Positions 22,904 to 34,800 of a stretch of 64,000 bases of DNA are shown here, piece by piece (positions within the stretch are counted from its first letter, which is position 1; each line of letters opens with the position of its first letter). Under the pieces are notes generated by a model. That model did no database searches. It saw nothing but the letters and a program-made list of their open reading frames with translations, and was not told where the DNA came from. This DNA comes from Notholithocarpus densiflorus (taxonomy: Eukaryota > Streptophyta > Magnoliopsida > Fagales > Fagaceae). The stretch covers positions 372,001-436,000 of the forward strand of contig JARYZH020000244.1 of NCBI GenBank assembly GCA_030021035.2, in the 5' to 3' direction. Made by a program: the position numbers and the translations under genes.

Positions 22904-23176
22904 GTTAAAGAAGAGTTACTAAGAAAGACTCTGTTTATTCACTGCCAGCAAATTACAAGTAGAACAACAATAGGAAGCTGAGCAGTGTTTGGAGGGAAAA
23001 GCAATCCTTCCTCCAACCCGTTTTTCAGGTGTGGGTCATTATTACACCAATCCGTATGAGACAAACCCAATTTTTTAGGATGGGCCTAACCTGTTTTGTC
23101 TTAAGGGAAAAAAATCACTGTTTGGGTTGGACCTAATGCAATTTCCTAAATCCAATTTTTTTTTAATAAAAAAAAG

Positions 23177-23665
23177 GGGCATGTTTGGTAGACTGTAATA
23201 GACGCCGTAATGTAACAGTTATTCCTATAGTTTAGTTATTCTTTAGTTTGATTATGTTTTTATTACAAGAAATAATCATTCCTTATGAATAGCTATTTTT
23301 AAAAATGAGGAATAACTATTCCTCTTTAAAATGTTGTATTAGTTATTCCTTAATAAGTGCAATAATTTCAAAACTTAATATATTTCTAAATAAACAAACT
23401 TTCCATATACATCTAACAATTATAAAAATAAAAAATCATAAAAAATAACACATATCTCTCTTAAATTTAAAAATAGCAATTTTGAAGGAGATATAATTAT
23501 ATGAATAAGAAATTTCCTAAAATAAATGTTAAGTTTCATTCTAATGTTATAACTCACAACCAAACTAATGAATATGTTTAGTTATTACATTGCAACACAT
23601 TTTATTACTAGTAATAAAGATTACAATTCCTGTCGTAATCCTCATTCAGTATTCCAAACGTACCC
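23177..23665. mobile_element. MITE-like element with GGGCATGTTTGG-type ends
   Basis: The left end GGGCATGTTTGGTAGACTGT is an imperfect inverted copy of the right end (minus strand GGGTACGTTTGGAATACTGA). The interior has nested inverted pieces such as gaataactattcctc and no coding capacity. Block B copy 1 lacks it. The left junction lies in poly(A), so the target duplication is unclear; it may be a hAT or a PIF/Harbinger derivative. Confidence 0.7.
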
Positions 23666-23778
23666 TAAATAAATCAATCAATTTATCAAGCAGAGCAATC
23701 ATGGTATTTATTCTTTCATGCTCCTTGCACTGTTTTTTCTCCATTACATGTTCAGTCCTTGACAAGCTATTTTTATAA

Positions 23779-25480
23779 TAACATTTTCTGGCATTATTCA
23801 TAAAACATTAATTTTTAACTAGTTTACTTTAGATGTGCATGGTGGGCATATACTAAGAAATTGGCCCAGGATCCTAGAAAGTATATATATATATATATAT
23901 ATTCATAGTATATTTAGGAAAAAAAAATTAAAATTTGTGCTTGCTAACATGCATCTGTTCTTGTATAACAATTGCATGTGTCAATTGAGGTACTACATTT
24001 ATGAGTTTTCATGCAGAGTTGAGACAAAGTTTCCCATTACAAATTGTAATATTGTTGAATAGTGAAATGAGGGAAAGTAAGGTTATAGATTATTTTGTTT
24101 GCTGGCTGGTCGTGCTATCTAAAGATGTGCTTATCTCCTTTGCCCTTTTCTTTCTTCTTTATTATTTTGATATGATTCTTCTGGCTCTAAAGAATTTTGG
24201 TAGTATGCATGAATTGTGGCCACCCTGATAATCATGCTGACTGTGGCTTTGGGTAGGTTGAAAAATCTGTCTATGAGTGCTTGTGGTACTTTTAGGGTTA
24301 GGATAATTTGCAGATTAAGGGATTAGAGCTTTAGAAAGAAGGGTTAGGGTTCAAGAATAACTAGGGTTTTGGTAAGCTATGATTACTATGAAGACTATAA
24401 ATGTGCTCTCTCTCTCTCTCTCTTTTCTAGTACAAGTGAGCTTATGAGATACCTCAAGTAAACTATAGTGTAGTGATAATATATTTATACTTCAATGGTG
24501 AGGGTTCCATTTTGATTTCTGAAATGTAACACAATGATTATAATGTTTACTTGGAATTGCTTATTAAACTTTTTAAGAAAGAAAGGAGTTTTTAAGAGTG
24601 AGTTATTAAATGTTTTGAAAAATTTGTCTATCTTATTTTATTGTAGTCAGCCTTCCTAATGTTGGTATGGACTGATTTAGTTGAACACCGCTGGCCACGT
24701 GTGATATGCTAAGTCATCTGCCAACTAACCTTTATGTGGGGTGACATAAAATGATTATTTTGCCTATTCCTTGGTCAGGTAATTTGTTAACTGCTGTTGA
24801 GCTCACGTGTGGTTAAACAAGTTATTGACAACGAAAAATTTTAGTATAACATAATATCACTTGTGATGATATTATTTGATGAAGTTTATTTTGAAAAAAA
24901 AAAAATGTTGTCAAAGTGAATTTTGATAAGTTTTTGGTTGTTGATAATGTATAATGTTATATCTCATTTTTTTTAGGAGAGATATATGCTAAATGGATGC
25001 TTTCTAAGAAGTTCTTTGAGTTTGTGGAATTGATCTTATTTGATTAATTCATTTTATTGTACCTCTTGAAATTTAATGTGTTGCCCAAGTTACTAAAATT
25101 TTGACAAGTGAATGATTTTTAATATTTGTTTGTCACAATTAAGATCTTTTCTTATTAAATCCACTGATTATATTGACATTATAAGTATTGATAATATAAA
25201 TTCTGATTAGAGTATGAAAGAATTTCTTAATTATATTCTTAGATTGAATATATATATTATGTGACATGTGCTCTTGGTACTATTCTGCATGTGTATATAG
25301 TGTTGTATCTTTTATTTGAGCATTAAAATTGTCGAAAGCATGTATCATAACTTAAGGAAATTTTATAATGAGATAAAGAGTTGAGATGTATATAAATGAC
25401 TTGACATGTGATTCTACAATGTTTTGTGATTTTCTCAACTTGTCATTTCACATTGTTGTAATACAAAGATATTTACGGTT
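23779..25480. other. Intergenic DNA of unknown origin
   Basis: Two ~75-aa frames at 23,835-24,228 show no domain and overlap each other, so I do not call them genes. A (CT)n tract lies at 24,410-24,424. The stretch just before 25,490 may belong to the Gypsy element whose 3' boundary is at 25,518, but no pol motif survives. Confidence 0.35.
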
Positions 25481-25487
25481 ATAATTT

Positions 25488-25800
25488 TCGAGGACGAAAT
25501 TTTTTAAGGAGGGAAGGATGTAACACCCTGACCCAACTTTATAGTTAACGATGTGTTCAAGTGGTTAATTACTATTTTAAGCCACTTTCTTTTTATAATT
25601 AATAGAAGAGTATTTAATAAACATATTATTTTATAATGCCATTGAATAAGAATGGTATAGATTATAAATAATTGAATGACTATTTGTATTATAAATATAT
25701 ACTAAGTATGTACAAACTATATTAAGTGGTTTAAGTTATTAGATACATAGTTGGTGTTTTAATTAAGCATGATGCATGAGTTGTTATAGTGGAAATTTCA
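25488..25800 (+). mobile_element. Gypsy (chromovirus-like) polypurine tract and start of 3' LTR
   Basis: The run cgaggacgaaatttttt, then aaggagggaagga, then TGTAACACCCTGACCC at 25,519 is the characteristic pol-end / polypurine tract / 3' LTR junction of plant chromoviral (Tekay/Del-like) Gypsy elements. The LTR end could not be fixed; 25,800 is arbitrary. No coding region remains upstream. Confidence 0.55.
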
Positions 25801-27170
25801 CCTACATGCAACCAATGGAAATTCAACACATATAATGAAAAAAAAAAAAAAAAAAGTTTTGGTTATGATGAAGTATCTATTTAATGATATAGGGATCAAA
25901 GATTTCCATTCAAGGAAAAGTATTGTTGAAATCTCTCCCGTGCACAAAAGACAAACCAAGCGCAATTCATCTATTGGTTCAAGTAAAACCTTGACCTAGC
26001 TATTTCAAAATACTTAAAGAATTGTCAAGAATCTTATAGTCTAATTAGTACATCCTAGTCTTTCTTACGCTAACCTCCAGATTCAAATCTACTCTCTCTG
26101 ATTATTGAATTATAATGAAATATAAAAAGAAATCCACAAAATTGAAACACATAAAAATTCAGTAATTGATAATTTGATATATTTTCTTTCTTGCTTCTAT
26201 ATTCGGTAAACTATTGTAAAATTTCATGAGATCCTAGGTTACCTACTTAAGATAAGAAAAATCAATCAGTAAAACTACTTTTTAGTTTCAAGTAATTAAT
26301 ATCTCCAATTTCAAAAAAAAAAAATTCCTAGGATAATAAAGATTTTTTGGGGTACGATTACCTTTTTAAAAAACTAACTGTATTTATTATTATTAAAAAA
26401 AAAAAAAAAAAAAAAACTAGATTAGAGAGAGCTGTACTTGACTTTACTATTTTAAAATGCGTAGACTTACCCAGCGGGAGGAAGACCTCTTGGGCCTTGA
26501 AGCTCAGTCCTCAATGTCCGTTTCATATGATTCTAGGCCATAGCCCAACCCACCAATGCAACCCTAGGCATAGGAAAACTTACACGCAAATGCAACAAAT
26601 TGTATTACCCAATCAAAGAATTTTTATTTTTATTTTTTAAAATAAGATAGTTACATATGCTCGATAATTATAATTTCGGTATGGGAGTTTAAACACATGT
26701 TTTCAGTTTTTAAATAATATTACACGCATTTTCACACACTTTTTTACCCACACATATTTTTAAAAAATACAAATAACGTTACTAGAACAACGTTACCAAG
26801 AGAACGTTTTCAAAGAGCCCCTTACATATGCGTTTTGATTGCCAGAAAGGCTGGCTTAAACTGTTAAAATGTTAAATGCAACTTGAAGTCTACGGCTGTT
26901 TGGGCCAATGGGCTTTTTGTGAATACCAAAGCTTCCAACTTCAATTCCCATTTCCATACATGAAACATAAAATTATTTGCTAGTAAATTTATGATGTATC
27001 ACATACGTCACATGTCTCATATATGCATATTATCTCTCCTAATATGTAAATTTTATATAAGTATGAGCGCTGATGGTTTCAAAAATATTTTTTAGGAAGG
27101 TCATTAAAAAAACTTAAATGAAATAAAATTTGATAAAAAAAGAATTTGAATCATTGAGTTATTGACCCAC

Positions 27171-27202
<32 letters not shown>

Positions 27203-28297
27203 AAATACATGAAGTTTTACAATTTACTTCTACGAATTTTGATATTTTAAAATTATTACATGATAATTCATTATTAGTTGTAATTATCTATTGTCAACGT
27301 GGGTAAATGTGACCATTTTATTTTGTTATATTTGTATAAAATTTTTATTTTCATGCCATTGTCATTATCTGTTTGTCATTATTTTTATAAAAATATTTTA
27401 AACTAAATGACAAAATTAACTCAACCCATTGTCACTATATTAATTATTGACCCACACCATCACACTCACTCATACATAAATAATACACTAAGTATCTACT
27501 TAACCAATCAAATGCTTAAACAATCATTAACTTTACTATTTTTTTTTCTTGACTCACTAACGTTATAAAAAAAAAGGGGGTTTTGATAATATGATAACAA
27601 TACACACACATGTAACAAACCTTTTTCCCTCTTCCTGTGTGTGTGTGTGTGTTAAAATACGTCGAATTTTCAAAAGAAAAAACAGTGGGTTAATCTCATA
27701 TTGGAAAATGAGAGTGAGTTAAATAGGTTTAAAGCTTGTACTATGTATCCAAGAGTTAAGCCCTTTTGGATATATACCACTATCAGTTTTTTTAAAATTT
27801 TCTCCCTTCTCCCCGTGTGTATGTATTAAAATACTTAGTATTCTAAAAAAAAAATGAAACAAACCTTCCGTATTGCTTAATTATTAAATTATATTATATT
27901 TATACTGCACACGCACACATTCACACACATCACAATTCACACAAATAACATTATAACAAATAATAATGCACACAATCAGTATTAGATATACACCTGCTCA
28001 CATATAATGTAAATATAATATAAAAAGCGACACTCACAACTCATAAGCGTTCACTCTTTACTTTTAGAGTCGGAAATACCAAGATAGTCAAATAGATAAG
28101 AAAGATAGATAAGATTCCTGAGCATTGGATCAGAGATCATATCAGAGAGAGAGGGAGAGATATGTGATCTGTGTTTTTGTTTGGTTTTGAGATTGGCTGA
28201 TCTGTGTTATTGTTTGATTTTAGGCTGAACTAATGGTGATCAAGGTGTGCAAAATATTTTTAAAGGTATATTGAACTAATAAAAAATATATTATATA
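25800..28297. other. Intergenic, AT-rich, with simple repeats
   Basis: No gene supported. It contains poly(A) tracts (25,838; 26,393; 27,172), a (GT)n at 27,638 and a moderately GC-rich patch at 26,460-26,600 of unknown origin. The 97-aa frame starting at 26,347 runs through poly(A) and has no domain. A fragment with a ctcatattggaaaatgag motif near 27,695 suggests LTR debris. Confidence 0.35.
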
Positions 28298-28692
28298 TCT
28301 ATCTATACTATTAATAACAGGACATGTTTGGTTTTCAACATTTTGCGTACTAAAATTCCCTCACATAAATTCTTACTCTTTAAAATACTCTTATCTTTTA
28401 GTTAAATATTTTTAAATTAAAAAACATAAACCAGTTAAAAGAGTAATTTATTATTTCTAAGTTTTAGGCTTTTTTCTTTTATCTTCTCCGTTCGGCCTAA
28501 AATTTAGGACACTATCTTTATCTAATTTTTAAACATTATTTCACGTTATCTTACATCTTTCTTAAACAAAAAATACACAGTTATTTATACATTATTTATA
28601 TATCACTTTTAACCATTATGACACTAAACCAATAAAACAAATATAAAAAAATAGCATTATTGCATGCACAAAGCACGTGTAATAAGTTTAGT
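28298..28692 (+). mobile_element. Possible short Helitron-like element
   Basis: The left end TCTATCTATACTATTAATAA resembles plant Helitron 5' termini. The right end has a small hairpin-like cacaaagcacgtgtaata followed by gtttagt, a degenerate form of the CTAGT terminus. No target duplication is expected for Helitrons. A similar 3' end with intact CTAGT is at 57,790-57,823. There is no coding capacity. Confidence 0.45.
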
Positions 28693-28839
28693 ATAATTTA
28701 ATTTTTTTACTATAAAGTTAGGGGGGTTTTGAACACTATGTGCCATTGCCCCCAGTATAAGATCAATACACTATTAGAGAAATAATGCATATATTAAGTA
28801 CATGAGATAATTATTATATTCGATGACATAGTGGAAGTG

Positions 28840-29325
28840 TAAAGTTCTAAACCATGAAATGAATTGTTGACACGAGATTGCATCTTTCAAAATGCAATTA
28901 TGCCAATATGGTCAGTCACAGTGCAACTTGTGATTTGTGAAGTACAAAATATACAAATTGAATGCAACATTGCACCTCAAATGTCTTCATCCACTCCTTT
29001 GAATGCATTGTTGTGTCATAATATGGCTAGAAACTAATCATAAAAAATGGCTATCCTAGGCAAGAATCTAAGAAAGATGCGGGCCATCTTTACTGGTCAA
29101 TTAGATGCAGATATTTGTTCACTCTTCATAAAGTTTCAATAATCATTCCCCTTCCCTTTCCTTTAAGGCCAAACTCACTCTTCCAAAAAAATTTCAGTAA
29201 TCATTAGCTAATTTACCCATCAATAAGATGGTAGTTGGTTTTTATCATTCCGCATAGTCATAATTATGTGATTTCCTTTTCACAATTATCACAGAAAATT
29301 TTCAGGTTTCATATATAGAGAAAGT
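28840..29325. repeat. Duplicated block A, copy 2
   Basis: Close match to 3,497-4,180 without the SINE. The region around 29,075 (aagaaagatgcgggccatct) is the empty site for the SINE at 3,744-3,922. Confidence 0.85.
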
Positions 29326-31611
29326 TGCTTATGCTGGGAGAACTAGTCTACAGACTAGAGGCTTTCCTTTTGCTGAACAGCTATGCTTATCACTATCACT
29401 AACTATTTGGAATGCTTTGAATCAAAGCAAAAGAATGATTAATGATGGATTACAGACTAAACCCACTGCTAAGTTGAAGCAATGTTTTTGCTTATTGCTT
29501 GACAAAGAGTTTACTGACTACTTGAATAGTTGGTGTAACTTCATGACTCACTATCATTGAAATCTCAACCATTAAAAAGGAAAAGAAAATATACTAGGAG
29601 AATAAATATCCAACTCTTACTTGTTGATTTGATTTGAACTGTCAAGATACAAAATAAAAGTATTTGTCTCTAGGTGATAAATGAACTACATCAATCTCTC
29701 AAACCTAAATAAATAGATAACATTATCAATGATTTCCGAAAATTGTGATTAGTACAAGATATAGTAGTGAATGCCATAACTCAAGGCCATTTCCATGTTT
29801 TTCTATTTTCCCTTTAAAGGTACCTTCTCCAAGATTTTCTCTCTTCAGGATTAGTGTCATCTCAAGATGGTCTATCTCCACTAATGCACCTAAAAGTGAT
29901 AGTTAATCACAAACATAATAATAGTAATAAAGATAAAGATAATAATAACAATCATTATCATCATCCATCATGATTAGTTGATAATTCCTTATTCGATATC
30001 CAGATATAGCCTTAGGATATACTCTTTTAAATTTTTGTAAATAAATAATTGAATCTACGAATTTTGTTAATTTTCATCCTCTTCATCTTTTATTGAATGT
30101 AAAATTACACTCCTGACTTTGATTATGTATTTTTTTGACAAAAACATTATACATGCTCAATCCAGATAATCTATAAGATAGCGGTTAAACCATACCTGTC
30201 TTCTTTTTTAAACGGGATAATAGACTTATCAAAAAATAAAATAAAAGAGATAATACTAATAGAGTTTGTTAATATAATTTGATGTGTGGCCAATGCTACT
30301 CATTCGGCCCAGGAAACCCAAAAGATCGAAGAGACAGTGTCCTTTTAAATGTGCTACCAAAGGAAGGGTTGTCGGGGGGAAACAATTAAATTAAATACTA
30401 CGATAGAATTCCAAAGTTTATCTCCTTGAATCCTTGTAATTAGCTTATTCTTGTACCTCCACAATTAAAAAAAAAAATCACCAGGCAGTAAACTACAACA
30501 CAAAATTTAGAAATATTGAAGGTACTTTAGAGCAAGAATTATGCCGAGGCGACAAACCCCATCCTAGATTTCTTGCTCAATTTGGTACCAAGATATATAA
30601 TGAATGATGTTAACATTCCTACAAATTTTACTACACAAATCTTACAAATTAACATGTTACTAATCAAAAAAAAAAAAAAAAATGCAATTCAAACATTTAA
30701 TTATCATAGTATTTATGTAACACTAACTGTATTCTTATCAAATCAGCTTCTAAGTTTATTTGTAATAACATTTGTAGTAATTTTAGTATTTTCCAAATAT
30801 AATTCTTTTATGACATAATTATGAGACAATTTTATAGAAACACAAACAATTAGTCTAAGAGATTTCGACATGTATCGTTGTTTTAGCTCAAAAAGGTAAG
30901 TAGGTCAAACATATAAATTGTACAACCAACTAGGGCTTTCTTCACCAATGAAAAGACATTGTAGGGATCAATATACAAAAAAAGTAAATAAGTGACACAA
31001 TTAATTTTAATTTATGGGAAAGAAATTCACGATGGGAGAACTAGAAAGGAAACTAGATCATAAGACTAATATGAATGAAAAAGATAACAATGATCCTTAT
31101 ATCCTTTCTTTTGAGCGATGAAGCTGGTTACAAATGAGTATTAACACTCAACACATTTCTATCTCTAATTTTTCTATCTACCTCCAGTATGGGGGAAGGG
31201 TCCTATTCATACAAGTGAGTTCTCTCTCTCTCTCTCTGATTTATTGTGTGGTGGAAGGGAGGGGAGGAAGATACTTGTTCCATCAGAGGTCTCCTCCCTC
31301 CTTCTAGGGAGTTAGTGAGTAGATAGGTGGAGAGCATTGTTTTGGCAGGTCATTCAATATTAAATGTGGCCCGATTGGTAGGTATAGTCATGTAATGCGG
31401 AGGTAAATATTGCTGGATTTAGGTGCTACATTCCTTGGTTCGTCTGTTGTACTTCGTTTTTAAGTGCTTCTCACCTCCTCCATGGCCTGCCCATCTCCTT
31501 GGTTCTAGGTTGAGGATAAGATTGTCATCGGTCATATGTAGAGCAGTGATGAGGCTCCTTGGCAGGTTGGGTCTTGTTATCAACAAGGTCCTTTCATTCT
31601 CTCATGTGTTA
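29326..31611. other. Intergenic DNA
   Basis: No gene identified. It includes poly(A) tracts, an (ATA/GAT)-rich patch near 29,920-29,970, a (CT)n near 31,222 and a moderately GC-rich patch (31,180-31,600) that looks like retrotransposon debris; its continuation appears after the MITE at 32,198. Confidence 0.35.
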
Positions 31612-32197
31612 GAGCATCCCCAATGAGGTTGCTAAATTGACTAATAAGTCAATTTAGTAACCAATTCCCTAAAACTGTTTCTAAAGCAAAGAAGTTAAAC
31701 TCAAAAAAAATTTGAGTTTGTACTAAAGTTTGCTGCTAGAGATAGCAGTTTACTGTAGCTTAAACTAAAAAAAAAAAATAGTTTTTTAATGTAAGGTGTT
31801 AAAAAAATAGTATTTTAATGTGTTGATGATTGTGGTTATTGTTTATTGTGTTGGATATATTATTTTATTGTGTTGTTTATATTATTTTAATGTGTTGAAT
31901 GTTAAAATAAAACCTTTAATGTTGGATGCATTATAAAGTGAAATATTAAAATAAATAAAGTAGTGTTTTTTTTTTTTTTTTTAATACAAGATAGAATTTC
32001 TATTCTAGCCTAATCTAAGTCTATATGTGTGTGAAACTCCCTCCTGGAGACTTGAATCCCGGCCCTTGCCCTCCACACCTCACAAGTACTTATACTTGTG
32101 GAGTGACCATCGCATCAAGAGTGTGCGGTGGTAATAAAGTAGTGTTTTGAATTGCTAAAAACTATATATTTTTTAGCAATCTTCCCGTTGAATGCTC
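31612..32197. mobile_element. Tourist-like MITE with TTA target duplication, interrupted by a SINE
   Basis: The ends GAGCATCCCCAATGAGGTTG and (minus strand) GAGCATTCAACGGGAAGATT are imperfect inverted repeats continuing into TTGCTAAA on both sides. They are flanked by TTA at 31,609-31,611 and 32,198-32,200. The interior is AT-rich and non-coding. Without the 163-bp SINE and its target repeat it would be about 407 bp. Confidence 0.8.
31970..32132 (-). mobile_element. SINE (family 2) nested in the MITE
   Basis: Reverse-oriented member of the family at 22,734: poly(T), then tacaagatagaatttctatt, then B-box and head ending gtgtgcggtggt. It is flanked by a 16-bp duplication, aataaagtagtgtttt, at 31,954-31,969 and 32,133-32,148. 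It therefore inserted after the MITE. Confidence 0.92.
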
Positions 32198-32200
32198 TTA

Positions 32201-33600
32201 GTACCTATCTCATTCCCTCTATAGCTAACCTTGGGCTGGACCCAAGATCCTTTCCTTCCTTATTATGTTTTTATGGGCTTTGGGTCTGTGGCCTTTTGTA
32301 TACTTCCCACTCCACCGCAAACACTATTCTTTTACAAAATTAGCTAATTATAAAAATAGTATGTTTACCAGGTAAGTCAATAAAAAAGCAATTATGCTTC
32401 CAACAAATTATTGTTAATATTATTTTTGGCCAACAAGATAACTAATTAATTATACTACTTGTAAATTGGACTTAGATTAGGATTATGTTCTTTAACTGAA
32501 GTACAAGCTAGAAGAAGTCTTCTTCTACCATGATTATAATACTAATGCTAATAATTAATATGATAAAAATAAGAGTCAAATGACATAGTGGGGCATATGA
32601 CTTAATCAGATACCACCCAAGTAGATAAAGAATACAAAATATATATACATCTCTGCTATTACATGGATGCATATAAAAATTACTGATTTTATAATACTAT
32701 ATGACCGAGTTCAGTTCTTACATAGCCAATATCAAATAGCAATACATGTTCTTGATATTCATGAATCTAGATCGAAATCTGGGTCATATTTGCAATCCAC
32801 AAGAGTCTGTTTGTTAAACTTGACACTTCTATTAAAGAATCTTCAAATTTGATATATATTATATTTATGTTCTATCTTATACGTCTTAGTATATATGATA
32901 TATCTTCGTACTATAAAACCAACTTATGCAATGAAAAATTGGTTTTAGGATTATGGCAAACATGCAGAATTGCAGACATACACACCACTAAATATAATTT
33001 TAATACATTCTAAAATATATATGTATACACACACACAATAAAATTTTAATAGATTCAATAAGGACCCGATCATTAGGCCAATCTTACTGTACTAGATCCT
33101 AAGTTTTAGGGTAGTAGCTGGAGTTGCATCATGAACTTCAAGATAAATAAGCTTTTCTTGGTTGACTCAATTAACAATAACATAACTGATATATAGTTAG
33201 ACTGAAACAAGATCCATTGAGTTTCAGTACCAAAAAAAAAAAAAAAAAAAAGAAAAGGGAATAACTAAAAAAAAAAAAAAACTGACTTATTTTTAAATTA
33301 TTTACATTGTTAGTCAATCTTATATGCACCTTCCTTATATATTATCCCGTTTTAGTGTTTAATTATTTTTTTTATAGGATAATATATATAATTAGAGAAA
33401 TGAAAGAAAGGTTAGCCCAGAATTTGTTAGTGATAACTATTATAAGAGTTATAATTAGCTTATAATATTTATATTTTGTGTGGAAAAACAACTTGAACCA
33501 ACCGACAAATAAGGAGAAGCATGGGTTTAGTTTTCTTGGCTTGGAATTGAAGGGATATGAATAGGTACGGCAGTTAGAACCACTCCCTTTTCCTTTCACT
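32201..33600. other. Upstream region of the zinc-finger gene
   Basis: AT-rich intergenic sequence with poly(A) tracts at 33,230-33,290. No gene. The distal promoter of the zinc-finger gene would lie in the last several hundred bases, but no clear element can be named. Confidence 0.35.
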
Positions 33601-34092
33601 CACTTCCTCACTCTGTCTCTCTCTCTCTCTCTCTCTCATAAAACAAAACACAACACACACAAAAACACACATACAGACACACTATACGTACGGACCCCCT
33701 TTACTCTCTCACACTCACACTGAGCGTACGGACCTCCTCTAGTTGCTTTGACCGGCGGCGCCACCACCACAAAATAAGAAAAAGTCTTAGAAAAACTCTC
33801 TCACCCTCTCACCTTCGCTCCACTTGTCACACCACACTCTCTCTAGCTATAAGCTCTTCAAGAACTCCCCATCTCTCTCTCTCATCCACAAATTAACCAC
33901 AACCAATACTCCAACTAAAAACTAGGACTTAGAGACTCCCTTAATTTTTCACCATACAACCCCTCAACAACTTCCACTACAAGAACAAACTCCACCCCTT
34001 TTCATCTCTTTCATTCTTATCCAACATTTTTTTTTCTCTCTTTCTTTCTTTCTTTCTTACTCTCTCACAATTTTTTTTTTTTTAATTGTTGT
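33600..34092 (+). promoter_or_regulatory. Pyrimidine-rich 5' leader of the zinc-finger gene
   Basis: Strongly C/T-rich sequence with (CT)n at 33,616-33,638, acacacac runs, tttctttctttctttctt at 34,040 and a T-tract just before the ATG at 34,093. Such leaders are common in plant transcription-factor genes. No single TATA box is convincing. Confidence 0.5.
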
Positions 34093-34746
34093 ATGGCTTT
34101 GATTGTGGATCAACAATCAAACTTCAAACACTTTTGTAAAATTTGCAAGAAAGGTTTTGGTTGTGGAAGAGCACTAGGAGGGCACATGAGGGCACATGGA
34201 ATAGGCGACGAGAGTTTCCATATTGATGATGAAGACCCAGCTAGTGATTGGGAAGACAAGCTTGGTGGCAATGTTCCTGCTAGCAACAAGCGCATGTATG
34301 CATTGAGAACCAACCCGAATCGGCTAAAGAGTTGTAGAGTTTGTGAAAATTGTGGTAAGGAGTTCTTGTCATGGAAGTCTTTTCTTGAACATGGCAAATG
34401 TACCTCTGAAGATGCTGAGTCCTTAGTTTCATCCCCGGGCTCTGATGGTGATGATGGCAATGGAAGAAGAGGGTGTGGTTGGTCTAAAAGAAAAAGATCA
34501 ATGAGAGCTAAAGTGGGCAATTTCAATAACTCCAATTGCCCTTCTAGCGAGGAAGAAGACCTTGCAAATTGCTTAATGATGTTATCAAACGCGAATGTTG
34601 ATAACATGGTGGTTGAGGCTGAGGAGTCTTGTGCATCAGCTAGTAAAGAAGAAGAACGAAGAAACACCCCCATGAATTTCATTCCTCCAATTTCATATAA
34701 GGTTCCTCTAGATGACAACGATGACATCCTCAACATCAACATCATC

Positions 34747-34792
<46 letters not shown>

Positions 34793-34800
34793 TTTGGTAG
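34093..34800 (+). pseudogene. Q-type C2H2 zinc-finger (ZAT-like) gene, 5' half, cut by a Tat element
   Basis: First half of an intronless plant C2H2 repressor gene. Finger 1 uses C15, C18, H31 and H35 (FGCGRALGGHMRAH). A second, degenerate finger uses C84, C87, H100 and C103. Acidic and basic stretches follow (SKRKRSMR), then a poly-Asn tract from the (AAC)n at about 34,746-34,791. The frame then reads I-W-stop in retrotransposon sequence. The missing half (two QALGGH fingers and an EAR motif) is at 45,941-46,879 in the same AAC frame. Known relatives are nuclear DNA-binding repressors, often stress-related. The fragment might still be transcribed from its own promoter and make a ~235-aa protein lacking the repressor motif. 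The split is clear; which ZAT gene it is cannot be settled by reading. Confidence 0.85.

Larger units (their letters stand above)
20996..23700. repeat. Duplicated block B, copy 2
   Basis: Partner of 4,741-6,480. It begins with the same pyrimidine-rich lead-in and subtilase 3' relic and ends at the matching aaatcaatcaatttatca run. It carries three insertions absent from copy 1: the CACTA end (from 21,483), the SINE at 22,734-22,903 and the MITE at 23,177-23,665. It lacks the 5,215-5,690 segment of copy 1. Confidence 0.8.

Noticed and set aside
24001..24228. Two overlapping ~75-codon frames at 23.8-24.2 kb
   Set aside because: Hydrophobic, AT-driven frames in different phases with no domain or conserved motif.
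26347..26640. 97-codon frame
   Set aside because: Runs through a poly(A) tract giving a Lys run; no recognisable domain.
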